From the NCBI RefSeq assembly GCF_030272615.1, contig NC_081414.1, positions 658,266,292 to 658,330,291 of the forward strand: 64,000 nucleotides of DNA, given 5' to 3'. Of the stretch, positions 24,280-34,443 are shown piece after piece. The stretch comes from Cryptomeria japonica (lineage: Eukaryota > Streptophyta > Pinopsida > Cupressales > Cupressaceae). Positions within the stretch are counted from its first letter, which is position 1, and each line of letters starts with the position of its first letter. Below the pieces are notes generated by a model, which ran no database searches, was not told the DNA's origin, and was given only the letters and a program-made list of their open reading frames with translations. A program made the position numbers and the translations under genes.

Positions 24280-24700
24280 TATGGACTCTGCACTTTGATG
24301 GTGTAGGGTGTAAGATGGGAACCGGAGCTAGTATTTGCCTCACATCCCTGCCCGAAGATCAGACTCTTAGATCTTTTCGCTTTTAGTTTCCCTGTTCAAA
24401 TAATAAGGCAGAATATGAAGGGTTGGTTCATAGATTGAGCCTTGCTGAACGTATGGGTATTAAGCAACTGAGACTCCTCAGGGATTCTGAGATAGTGGTA
24501 AAACAACTTTAGGGCCTAGCTACAAACAAACATATCCACATGCGCTCGTACTAGCATAGATTTTGGGATCTGATAAAGAGATTTGAAGATTTTTGTATTC
24601 AAGGGATCCCTAGAAGGCAAAATGCAGTGCTAGATCAACTAGATATAGTAGGATCTTAGTTTGATCATGTTTCTGATTTGCTAGAGAAAAGCAATTTGTT
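24280..24700 (+). pseudogene. pol: Archaeal-type RNase H upstream of RT, element A
   Basis: Reads LWTLHFDGVGCKMGTGASI (first Asp) at ~24285, NNKAEYEGLVHRLSLAERMG (Glu block) at ~24400, LRDSEIVVKQL (second Asp) at ~24490, then FCIQGIPRRQNAVLDQL. This is the extra RNase H of Tat-type elements, but here it precedes the RT instead of following the RT-linked RNase H as in element C. Four stops (for instance TAG after VVKQL) break it. It would degrade RNA in the RNA-DNA hybrid. Confidence 0.78.
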
Positions 24701-24861
24701 TGGGTGATTGTGAGACATGTAGTCTCGAATAATTATCAAAACTGGCGGGTGTTCAAGAATGATGAGCAGATCGCCATATTCATTCAACAATCTTGTGAAT
24801 TTTTTGAACAATTGTAGCCTAGAATTAAAAAAGCATATGAGGATCAAATAATCCAACTCAT

Positions 24862-26231
24862 AAGTAATTAGATCCCAAGGGGGGTAATTACCTTAGAAAA
24901 CTTGTTTGACTATGAGGATGCCCAAAATGATAAAAGAAAGTTCACAAAAGACAAGGGGGATTATACCAAACTTGAGGTTGCTGAGGGTAAGAGGCTAAAA
25001 GTGGTGAAGAACTTTCCACAAAGAGATAAGGATAGATTGATTTATTTTTGTGAGAGGTATAAGGGTTTATATCCTAGTCCTATGATGACTTTAAATGATA
25101 CAACCTCAAGGTTATCCAACATACTATTGAGCTCGTCATGGGCACTAAACCGGTCAGAAAAAATAGCGGCCTATCAATCCTAAAATTGAGTCATCAATGT
25201 CTTAGGAGCTCCAGAAGTTGATCGACTCTCAGATTATATACCCAATCAAGCATAGCATAAGGGTCTCTAATCTAGTTCCTGTTTGCAAGAAAAATGGAGA
25301 TATCTACCTCTGTGTGGATTTTAGAGATCTAAGCAGAGCATCTTTGAAAGATCATTTCCCTCTCCCATCCATGGAACATATACTACAAATAGTACTTGGG
25401 TCAGAGATGGTTTTTATGCTTGACAGTTATTCTAGCTACAACCAGATCCTTGTTAAGGAGGAGGGACAACACAAAACAACATTCACCACTAAGTGGGGGA
25501 CGTTTGCATATGCTAAGATACCTTTTGGTCTCTTCAATATGGGAGAAAATTTTCAGAGAGAAATGGATATAGCCTTCAAGGAGTTGATAAATAGGATTAT
25601 TCTAATTTACCTGGATGACAAGACCATGTTCTCAAAAAAAAAAAAAATCGCTTTGATCATCTAGAGTTGGTTTTCCAGAAGTGCTTAGAGTTTGAGGTCT
25701 CCCTGAATCCCAAAAAATGTATATTTGGAGTTCCACAAGGAAAATTACTAGGACATGTAGTGTCCAAGGAAGGGATTGCAATCAACTCGAACCACATGGA
25801 GGCTATTAAATGGTTACCCCTGTCGGTAAACAAGAAAGGTGTTCAATCTTTCCTATAAAGATAAATTTTGTTAGCAGATTCATATCAGTCTTCATCAAAA
25901 TGATTAGGCCTATTACCCTTATGTTGCATAAAGACCAACCTTTCAAATGGATTGATCAAGCAAGGAAAGCTTTTGAGAAAGTCAAAGAAGCTATCTCTTC
26001 TGCTCCAGTATTTATCAATACAAACCTCTCCAAGGATTTTATTATGTATGTCTATAGTGGTGAGTTTAGTATAGATATGGTCTTAACTCAAAAGGATTAT
26101 GAAGGAAAAGGTGAACACCAATGGCATTCCATTCCCGAATACAAGAATTATGAAGTTAAATACAACTTCAAGGAGAGACAAGATTTTTCTATTGTTAGGG
26201 TTGAAGAAATTTTGACATCTAATTGCTTGTA
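24862..26231 (+). pseudogene. pol: Reverse transcriptase and RNase H start of element A
   Basis: A linker at 24862-25183 (IPRGVITLENLFDYEDAQND) leads into RT at 25218-25664: NGDIYLCVDFRDLSRASLKD, then FTTKWGTFAYAKIPFGLFN and the intact metal site YLDD (IILIYLDDKTMFS). A slip in an A-rich tract at 25629-25640 shifts the frame. The thumb and connection continue at 25667-25858 (LNPKKCIFGVPQGKLLGHVV) and gypsy RNase H begins at 25900-26230 (FKWIDQARKAFEKVKEAISS; FIMYVYSGEFSIDMVLTQ, with the first Asp replaced by Tyr-Ser). The frame stops at the N1 insertion. Confidence 0.9.
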
Positions 26232-26236
26232 ATAAG

Positions 26237-27017
26237 TGTTAGGATTCCCAAAGATACTGAGAGGGGGGGTGAATCAGTATCTGGCTGGTATAAGAATGAA
26301 TTATAACATGAAAAGATTATCAAAACTGTGTACCGGTATACCAAAAATAATACAGTAAAGAAGAATAATAATCATAGCATAAGAGACACACCATAACACA
26401 ATATTTTTAATGAGGAAAACCAGTGTGGGAAAAACCTCGATGGGATTTGTGACTCACAATATTCGCTTACTGGCCAATAAGAGAATATTACTACTTACAA
26501 TAGGGGCCTGCACATGCAAGAATGCCAAGTACCTAGAGCTCACTGCTCAGTTACAAAAGAAGTCACACTAACTTACAAAATTGGATTATACAAATCCAAT
26601 GTCTTGTACTACTTCAGATCAACATCTACTATGCCAGATTCAGTACTGGTTTAAGCTTTGCAATATACATAAACCTTATCCTAATAATTCACACATTAGG
26701 TCTGCATTAATCCTTCCATCTATCACACACTAAATGATCTACAATGATCTCATACTTATATGATTCATGTTACAATCCACCAAGTCATCTTACAAAAGAT
26801 TTTACAATTAATTACAAAATATTATTTAAACAAAATTCTTGTCGGCCAGGATGTCGGTAATCTTCCTTTTTGGTGTCGGTGATCTGTATGTCAATGTAGA
26901 GTTTGTCGGTGCCATTACCTGTGTCTTCCTACCGGTATCATATGATTGTAAGGTTGCCATCAATGACAATACCTTCAGTCACCTACAATTTCTCATTGGA
27001 GTGTGCATTTTCCTACA
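26237..27017 (-). repeat. 3' LTR of N1
   Basis: 781 bp, running in element sense from TGTAGGAAAATGC to CCTAACA. It carries an 8-bp perfect hairpin GATACTGA (26253-26260) / TCAGTATC (26274-26281) around a G-tract (C-tract in element sense). In element sense the hairpin is near the LTR 3' end. Confidence 0.93.
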
Positions 27018-27032
27018 ATCTCCCCCTTTGGC
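27018..27032 (-). other. Polypurine tract of N1
   Basis: Element sense GCCAAAGGGGGAGAT, directly upstream of the 3' LTR. The same 15 bases occur at the equivalent place in N2, N3 and copia E. A second, upstream purine tract lies at 27191-27210 (CATTGATGTCAAAGGGGGAG) and is identical over 20 bases to E 43505-43524. Confidence 0.88.
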
Positions 27033-27247
27033 ATTGATGGCAACACTCATGAGAAAAATCAAAATTGTATATCCAAAAATGATGTCCAAAAACAATCTAC
27101 CAAAATATGTTACCAAAACTGTGTTGTCAAAAATGTATGCTCCCCCTGGGCTGATGATGTCTTGTTCTGATCATTTTTCTCATCTCACTACTCCCCCTTT
27201 GACATCAATGACAAAGGTTGTCATTCGCTATCAGTGGAGTGTGGTTC

Positions 27248-28470
27248 CTACCTAGATTCTTGTAACCGATGGGTTACAACCCGGAAAAGATCTGCCAAAA
27301 CCAAATTTAAATTGTCGCTGAATCTTTTGCTATCTGTTAATGTCGCTTGTGTTCTCTGAACTGTACCAGTGAGTATGTGCATTTTCTCTTCCGGTGTCTT
27401 AAGTCCGGGGACCAGAGCCTCAAAAATTTCTCTTCTCAAAGAAATGAGGTAATCTAGTTTAGGACCTAGTTTGCATTTTAAGCTCTTTGCCTTATGCTTT
27501 ATTTTCTCTTTATCCTTTTCTAACTACTCAATTTTCTCTTCAAGATTTGCAATTTTCTTTTCTATTTCCAAAAATGAATCTGATGTGCCTATTAAGTTAT
27601 CAGCAATATTCTTGATTTCATCTTGTGCTTTTCTAATCTCTGACTCTATGTCTTCTGTCAAAATGTTAGTTTTACAAGTATCTTTGTATAGTTTCTTGAA
27701 ATCCAAAATTGTTTCTCCTAGTGTTGGTAATAAGGTATTTGTTTTCTCCTTATTCTTCTTTATAATTTCCTCAAAGATTTTTTCTTTCTCCTTATTCATC
27801 CTCTCTTTAAATGTGTCTTCATTGATCTGATCAACTGTCAAAATGTTACCAGTTATGAATTTATACAATGTTTCTAGTAGACCTAAAGAATCTTTATTTC
27901 CTACAATGCACTTGGGTGCTATCGATTTAAGAATAGGAATTGTGTCATCAATAGCCTTATAGGCTTGTGCATTACACTCAGTTATTTTCTTTATAGAATC
28001 CAATAATACTTCTATTACATTTGTTGGTCTGAACTCTGTCATTGAAGTATCAAAAGTCTGCCCAACTATTTTTACAATTTCCATGTTGTCGGTTGTGGTA
28101 ATAACTTTGCTTTCCTCTCTCTCAAGAGGATATGTTTGAGTATGCATTTCTATTAGCAAAGGTTTAGTCTTTTCATTTTTTGTCGGTGGCACAGTCTCGG
28201 TCTGAACCTGTGTCTCAACCTATTTCTATTCCAGTTTCTCCATCTGTGTCTCAGAAAGTTTCTCCATCTATGTCTCAAAAGGTTTCTCTAAGCTCTCAAC
28301 TGTCAGTTCCTCAGATGTAGTCTCTATATTTACCTCTAATTTTTTAGTTTCATTTGCCAATGCTTCAGATGCTTTTTTAGTGGTGTCCTCTATCGGTTTC
28401 TCTATATCTGTGCTTATATTTATAGTCTTAACCTCAGCATCTGCAACCGGTGGAGTATCAGAAAGAGGTG
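27248..28470 (-). pseudogene. ORF2 C-terminal coiled-coil protein of N1
   Basis: Unknown function. The main frame (28192-27524, 222 codons, then one stop and 63 more codons to 27248) is Lys/Glu-rich and heptad-like, so mostly coiled coil. It aligns along its length with N2 34723-35391: shared blocks are EVLLxSIKKIT, QAYKAIDDxIPILK, KDSLGxLETL and LYKDTCKTN. Upstream of 28192 the similarity continues through several stops to ~28470 (STDIEKPIEDTTKKASEAL). That two divergent copies keep the same blocks suggests past selection on the protein. Confidence 0.75.
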
Positions 28471-28481
28471 GGGTAAGTCAT

Positions 28482-28600
28482 CAGTAGAAGAAGAAGAAGA
28501 AGAAGGTAAAATAAGACATTTATCTACTAGATAAACTCTTTAGTGAAATAACAGAGGATGGAAAGTTGAAAAACATTAGCTCTGATACCAATTGCTTTCT
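28482..28600 (+). other. Inverted ORF2 scrap and second primer-site motif in N1
   Basis: Against the orientation of N1, the plus strand here reads LLDKLFSEITEDGKLKNI, matching N2 ORF2 (DILLNEITEEGKLKNIRK, minus strand of N2 near 36090-36140). It follows an AGA trinucleotide run (28484-28505). It ends in AGCTCTGATACCAATTG (28571-28587), a second copy of the primer-site sequence about 85 bp from the true one. A piece of ORF2 was therefore inverted next to a duplicated primer-site motif. Confidence 0.7.
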
Positions 28601-28668
28601 TAAGTTTTCCATCTCTATTGGTGTCAAGATCTTCCTCAAGCTATTAGGATTTTGAAAATAAAGGACCA

Positions 28669-28683
28669 GGCTCTGATACCAAT
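28669..28683 (-). other. Primer-binding site of N1
   Basis: Element sense ATTGGTATCAGAGCC, immediately inside the 5' LTR. It contains the perfect initiator-tRNA-Met complement used by many plant LTR retrotransposons. The following leader shares CTTGAGGAAGATC (28628-28640) with N2 and copia E. Confidence 0.92.
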
Positions 28684-29470
28684 TGTTAGGATTCCCAAAG
28701 ATACTGAGAAGGGGGGGTGAATCAGTATCTAGTCGGTATAAGAATTTACTTGAATTATAACATGAAAAGCATATCAAAACTGTGTACCGGTATACCAAAA
28801 ATAATGCAGTAAAGAAGAATAATAACCATAGCATGAGAGACACACCATAACACAGTATTTTTAATGAGGAAACCTGGTGTGGGAAAAACCTTAGTGGGAT
28901 TTGTGACCCATAATATTCGCTTACTGGCCAATAAGAGAATATTATTGCTTACAATAGGGGCCTGCACATATAGGAAGGCCAAATGCCTAGAGCTCACTGC
29001 TCAGTTACAAAAGAAGTCACACTAACTTACAAAATTGGCTTATACAAATCCAATGTCTTGTACTGCTTTAGATCATCCTCTACTATGCCAGATTCAGTAC
29101 CAGTTTAAGATTTGCAATATACATAAACCTTATCCTAATAATTCACACATTAGGTCTGCATTAATCCTTCCATCTATCACACACTAAATGATCTACAATG
29201 ATCTCATACTTATATGAGTCATGTTACAATCTGCCAAGTCGGCTTACAAAAGATTTTACAATTAATTACAAAATATATTTAAACAAAATTCTTGTCGGCC
29301 AAGGTGTCGGTAATCTTCCTTTTTGGTGTCGGTGATCTATATGCTGGTGTAGAGTCTGACGATGTTGGTGCCTATGTTTGTCTGTTGGTATCACATGATT
29401 GTAAGGTTTCCATCAATGACAATAACTTCAATCACCTACAATTTCTCATTGGAGTGTGTGTTTGCCAACA
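28684..29470 (-). repeat. 5' LTR of N1
   Basis: 787 bp, partner of 26237-27017. Hairpin GATACTGA (28700-28707) / TCAGTATC (28722-28729) is intact with a 14-nt loop. Confidence 0.93.
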
Positions 29471-31004
29471 ATAAGACTATAGTCTATGTCGCACATTCTA
29501 GTGTGCATGAATATATTATGGAGGGGGAGATAATGGAGAAGCAAGCCAAATGGATCACTAAGATTCTAAAGTATGATATTCAGGTGAAGCCCACCAAGAT
29601 AGTCCATGGGAGAGGGTTGTATGAGTACATGGCACAAGAGCTTGCATCCAAAAAGGAAAAGGACCAGTCCAAGCAAGTTTTGATTAACCGATAAGAACCC
29701 GAAAGTTGTTGGCTACAAGATAGGATTACTTTCATGCAAACTGGAAGGTACCTGCCAAGTCTCCCTTCTCATAAAAGAAGATTCTATAGGATACAAAGTA
29801 GTGGTTGCACACTTGTCGAAGGTTTTTTATTCAAGTGAAACTATAATGGAGTCCTCTTAAGATGTGTAAGTTGGGAGCAAGCCAAGAAGAACCTTCACGA
29901 GTGTCATAACAGCCTGACAGGCAAACATTTCTCCACAAAGACTACGGTTATCAAAATCATGTACACTAGCTATTTTTGGCCTGATATGTTTAACGAAGCT
30001 CACTTACTAGTTAGGCCATGCAAAGAATGCCAATTTTTTGTAGGAAAAATGAAAAATTTGGCTATGCCCCTTAGCCCTATTGTGGTTGATGAGCCCTTTG
30101 CACAATGGGGCCTAGATTTTATTGGTATGATTAATCCACCTTCTAGTGTCGGACACAAGTGGATATTAACAACAATGAATTACTTCAACAGATGGATGGA
30201 AGCAATTCCCCTAAAGAATGTGACAAAAGTGGAGATCTTTGGTTTTCTAGGGGAGTTAATTGCAATGTTTGGATCTTCGAAGATCATCATCTCTGATAAT
30301 GCTAGATATTTCTTAGGTGCTGAAATCTATGAGTTTTCAATGAGAAATGGGATATTTCTCAAGACATCCTCTAACTATTATCCACAAGGTAATGGCCTTG
30401 CAAAATTGATGAATAAAAACCTAATTAGGTTAATCAAGAGGATAGGGTTTGAACACAAGAGAGAAAGGCATAAACATATGAAAACAACACTCTAGTCCAA
30501 CTAGGTTACTCCAAAACACATATTGAAAACTTCACCCTATGAATTAGTCTACGAGAAGGAATTTGTGCTCCCCATTTCAATGGATATTCCAACACTACAA
30601 TTACTAAAGTCTTTAGAGATTGAAGAAAATGGAGTGATGGAGGTTTGATTGGCAGAATTGATTGAACTTCAAGAACACAGAGAAAAATCCTGAGAAGAAA
30701 TTGATGCCCAAGAACCAATTTATGATCGACAAAAAATAGTAAATGACAAAAGTCTTCTGACCATGGTTTCAAATGTGGGGACCTTGTGCTAAAATATAAT
30801 AAACGTGCGGCTAAACTGAGATAGCATCAGAAATTTGATTCTTTGTGGGAAGGTTCGTTTCGCATTCATCAATGTAAGAAATCAAATGCATTTGAATTAG
30901 AAATATTAGAAGGAGAACCATTGGATATCCCAGTGAATAGGATCCATCTAAAGCAATTTCATTCAGTTAGCTGGTTAATTATCCTTGTAAATATTGCAAA
31001 ATAG
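29471..31004 (+). pseudogene. pol: RNase H end and integrase of element A
   Basis: The frame resumes after N1 with the RNase H tail (MEKQAKWITKILKYDIQVKP; HGRGLYEYMAQELA). The integrase zinc-binding part is at 29860-30050 (YFWPDMFNEAH...CKECQFF) and the core at 30090-30450 (WGLDFIGMI, first Asp; IIISDNARYF, second Asp). YYPQGNGLAKLMNKN has Lys where the catalytic Glu belongs. The C-terminal module ends with IPVNRIHLKQFHSV and a stop at 31002-31004. The 178-codon core frame is the longest intact one; stops lie at ~30495 and 30650. Confidence 0.9.
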
Positions 31005-31216
31005 AAATATAAATTCATGTACAATTGCGGTGTTTTGAGTATAAATTAGCAATAGAATAAATATTCCCCATAAATTTGACAACACAATAAGATCCAAGCC
31101 AAAAGGGTCATATTTTCATTAGATAGTAATATTTACATCTTACAATCCAAAATTGGCTCTTAGGCCTATGAGCATAAGCAGTGTAGTATATGCAAAAAAG
31201 AAAAATCCTAATCTAC
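31005..31216. other. Spacer between pol and the antisense ORF of element A
   Basis: No gene seen. Pol (plus) and the antisense ORF (minus) converge on this ~210-bp AT-rich spacer. Confidence 0.4.
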
Positions 31217-31468
31217 TTATCCTTCATCCTTGTTGGAGGAGGAGACAATATCAATTGAAGGTATTGGAAAGAGGATTGCAAAGTCCACAAGAGAAAAATC
31301 AGGAGCATGTGGAGCAATGAGATTCTGAAAACTTATGTACCAGTCTAAGTCAAATATTAACTCCCTGCCCATGAACTACATCAAGAAGTGGCAAGTACTA
31401 GCAGACCTCTCACAGTGTTGCTCCACATTGGTAGTCTAAAATCCTCCAAGGAAAGGAAACCATGGAAT
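31217..31468 (-). pseudogene. Antisense ORF downstream of element A pol, C-terminal part
   Basis: Minus-strand frame ending at a stop at 31217, reading MGRELIFDLDWYISFQNLIA then HAPDFSLVDFAI and ...SSNKDEG. It is the 3' part of the ORF whose 5' part lies at 44995-45410; copia E was inserted in between. Extra ORFs in reverse orientation between pol and the 3' LTR are known in several Tat-lineage gypsy elements (e.g. Grande). One frame change and one stop are visible. Function unknown. Confidence 0.6.
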
Positions 31469-32675
31469 TGTTGGCCATTTGGAGGAATTGATATGTGTTG
31501 CATTGATGTTTTGTCATTGATGCAAACACTAGCTATTTTGGATGCTTTACTGGCACCCTTCTGGTCTCGATAGGTTAAGTGATTCTGGTTGATTTGGATC
31601 CGACATGATATAGTAGGCTCCAGTATGATTTGGTTATTGAATTAGCTTGTTCATGATACTCATGCTCATATTCAGTCAGTTGGTTTTGGCCTAGTGATCG
31701 AATGCTATTCTATTTGCTTAGAAGCTTGGCTTCTGGTTCCGGCGAGCGTTTCACTGACATAGCTTTTGTTGAAGATCTTTGATGAATTACATAAGTGGTG
31801 TTGGTGCAGTTTTTGGTAGAGTTTTAGGATGTTGATGGTGATCATGTTTGATACTTGGTGGATGGAGATCATTTCTTTAGCGTGTGGACCTATATTGGGT
31901 CTCGGTTGATCTAAGTTATGGGCTGGCTTTAATGTAACGTGTGGATTGGACCTCTCGATGTGTTGCCAGGATGTCTTAGATGTTGGATATTATTTGTTTA
32001 GTCTAAGGCCGACATGGTTTGTAATTATGTAATTAGTTTATTGTCTGGCGGTTGGCCTAATTATTTATGGCCGAGGGTTTGTATATATAGATGTAAGATC
32101 TCATTGTAGATCATCATGTTAAGGGATATGGATATGCAATGTATGAATAATGTAATATCATTCAGGTAAAGGATTTGGTTGATCATTGGAGATCGAATTT
32201 GGTTTATGTAAGAGGATTTAGTCCTCCGGTATTGAGCTTAACCAGAACTATACTCAAGCATAGGAAATGTTATCTTTTGTAGTTTAAGACCTCTAGATTG
32301 TAGTCTAGATCTCTATGTAGTTAGTGAGACTCCTTTTGTGATGAGAAGTACACTCTAGGCTATTGGCCTTCCTGCAAGTGGAGGCCCCTCAATTGTAATT
32401 TACATACTTACTGCAAAAGTATTATCTGACTGTGGGTAGGCTTCCCGCCGTGGTTTTTCCCTTTACTAGGTTTTCCATGTATAAATCTTGGTGTCATATA
32501 GATGGTATTTATTCTATGATTATTGTTTATGGTTAATTGGTTTAACTACTATTCTAGTATTAATGTTTTGGGTTTGGGTATTAAATTTTTAATTGCTAAT
32601 GGTTCTGGTAATTTATGACAACTGATTTACCCCCCCCCCTCTCAGTTGTCTTCTGGTTATTTAAATTGTCTAATA
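31469..32675 (+). repeat. 5' LTR of copia E
   Basis: 1,207 bp from TGTTGGCC to CTAATA (the 3' copy ends CTAACA). A 9-bp perfect hairpin GACAACTGA (32617-32625) / TCAGTTGTC (32642-32650) encloses a pyrimidine loop of 16 nt rich in C, 25 bp before the LTR end. TATATATAG at ~32081-32090 is a candidate TATA box. Confidence 0.93.
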
Positions 32676-32689
32676 ATTGGTATCAGAGC
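32676..32689 (+). other. Primer-binding site of copia E
   Basis: ATTGGTATCAGAGC directly follows the 5' LTR and matches the initiator-tRNA-Met complement. The ~55-nt leader to the gag start shares GGTCCTCT and CTTGAGGAAGATC (32719-32731) with N1 and N2. Confidence 0.93.
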
Positions 32690-32733
32690 TTTGGTCCTCT
32701 CTATGGAAAGCTTAATCACTTGAGGAAGATCCT

Positions 32734-33419
32734 ATGGCGACTATTAGTTCATGTTCATCTAGTTCATCTGGAGATATCTTTTAGAGAGATATTCCTAGGC
32801 TTTATGGAACAAATTACACAGTATGGAAGATTCAAATGGAGACTCATCTAAGATATCTTGGAAAGGAGATTTTAGAGATCACACAGAATGTTGTCACACC
32901 TTATAATCCAACATCTGGAAATCCTCCTCCGAAAAACATGGACAAGGAGCTTGAGAATGATTGTAGAGCAAGAGAATCCCTCTTGTGTGCACTTTCTGAT
33001 CAACAAATAATGGGATTAACCGACAAATCATTTGGAAAGGCTATATGGGATAAGTTGGAAACTCTTAATGAAGGTGACCCTACAGTGAAGATTGCTAAAC
33101 TTGATGGTTACTGGGTGAGGTATGAAAACCTGAAGATGGAAGAAGATGAAAGGATTACTGCATTCATGGAAAGGGTAAATGAGATTGTTATGGGAATTCA
33201 ATGTTGTGGTGGAACTCTAAGCGAAGATGAATTTTTTTCTAAAGTCCTGAGAGCCCTACCAATGGCTTACAAGATGAAGGCTACTACTATTAATGAGTTG
33301 AGAACAATGGCTAATACATTTGTCAATAGAGATACCTTGGTTGGGAAACTCTCTTCTTTTGAGCTTGAAGAATTTGGACCTTCTAGAGCTGTGAAGACTA
33401 AACCTACTTTCCATGCATC
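32734..33419 (+). pseudogene. gag: Gag N-terminal part of copia E
   Basis: The start ATG at 32734 follows the leader; an in-frame TAG after 14 codons is followed by RDIPRLYGTNYTVWKIQMET, the typical copia gag opening (NYxxWKxxME). The frame then stays open to 33474, but real gag ends at 33419 where N2 begins. Copia gag helices are visible (GKAIWDKLETLNEGDPTVK; ITAFMERVNEIVMGI; FFSKVLRALPMAYK). Gag resumes at 39988. It forms the particle and binds RNA. Confidence 0.9.
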
Positions 33420-34227
33420 TGTTAGGGTTCCCACAGATACTAAGAGGGGGGGTGAATCAGTATCTAACCGGTGAATAGTATTTCTTAAATTAAAACATGC
33501 AGAACACAAAATAGCAGTATACCGGTATGCAAGAATTAATGTAATAAATAGAATCAGAAACATCCACATGAAAAGAACACCATAACACAAGATGTTTAAC
33601 GAGGAAACTCGGTGTGGGAAAAACCTTGGTGGGATTTGTGACCCACAATATTCACTAACTGGCCAATAAGAGAATATTACTTACAATAGGGGCCTGCACA
33701 TGCAAGAAGGCCAACTGCCTAGAGCTCACTACTCAATGAGGAGTCACACTGACTTACAATGATGATTATACTAATCCAAAGACTTGTACTGCTTTACAAT
33801 AGCATCTCCAATGCCAGATTCAGTACCAGTTCTAACTCTGTTCTTTACATATACCCTTGACCTATAATTCGCACATTAGGTCTGCCTAATAATTTTCTTT
33901 ATGCTCGCTTTCTTCCTTTTTCAAATGTCTACAATGATTTCTTTTATATACAAGAGTCATTTTACAATTTTCCAAGTCAGCTTACAATAATAATCAAAAT
34001 ATTACATATCAAAAATCCTATCGGCCTCTATGCCAGTATACATCTTTTCTTTTGTGTCGGTGTCGGTGTCGGTGTAGAGTGATCTTGTTGATGTCGGTGC
34101 ACTATCTTGCTTGTGTAATGTTTTGTCGGTATGATGTCTTGCCGGTGCCATAGGATTGCAAGGTTGCCATCAATGACAAAACCTTCAATCACACACAATG
34201 TCTCATTGGAGTGTCCATATGCCAACA
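33420..34227 (-). repeat. 3' LTR of N2
   Basis: 808 bp. Element-sense ends are TGTTGGCAT and CCCTAACA. Hairpin arms 33436-33443 and 33457-33464 pair fully only if a G-U wobble is allowed in the sense RNA. Confidence 0.95.
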
Positions 34228-34242
34228 ATCTCCCCCTTTGGC
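34228..34242 (-). other. Polypurine tract of N2
   Basis: GCCAAAGGGGGAGAT in element sense, adjacent to the 3' LTR. A second purine tract (CATTGATGCCAAAGGGGGAG) is ~130 bp upstream, near 34371-34390. Confidence 0.88.
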
Positions 34243-34443
34243 ATTGATGGCAACACTCATGAGAAATTTCAAAAGGTGTCCAAAATGTGTAGACCAAAAA
34301 AAATTTACCAAAAATATGAAGGGATCCCCCTGAGCATATGATTCCTATCTTTGAACTTTCTCATTCTACTACTCCCCCTTTGGCATCAATGACAAAGGTT
34401 GTCAAGATGTTAGTAGAGTTTGTAGTTATACCGGTCCATATCC

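Larger units (their letters stand above)
26237..29470 (-). mobile_element. Non-autonomous LTR element N1 (deleted copy)
   Basis: 3,234-bp insertion with perfect 5-bp target duplication ATAAG (26232-26236 and 29471-29475). LTRs are 26237-27017 and 28684-29470; the primer site and polypurine tract are both present. The internal region is only ~1.67 kb and encodes just the C-terminal third of the ORF2 protein seen whole in N2, with no gag-like ORF and no enzymes. It is therefore an internal-deletion derivative of an N2-like element. The LTRs look about 95% alike by eye. Confidence 0.95.

Noticed and set aside
28669-28683. TGGTATCAGAGC motifs considered as tRNA gene parts
   Set aside because: They are primer-binding sites complementary to the tRNA 3' end; no cloverleaf, A box or B box around them.
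32630-32641. C-tracts in LTRs as simple homopolymer slippage
   Set aside because: Slippage explains length changes but not why unlike stems on both sides stay paired in three LTR families; kept as a finding.
33420-33474. Extension of E gag into VRVPTDTKRGGESVSNR
   Set aside because: These residues are LTR sequence of N2 read through by chance.
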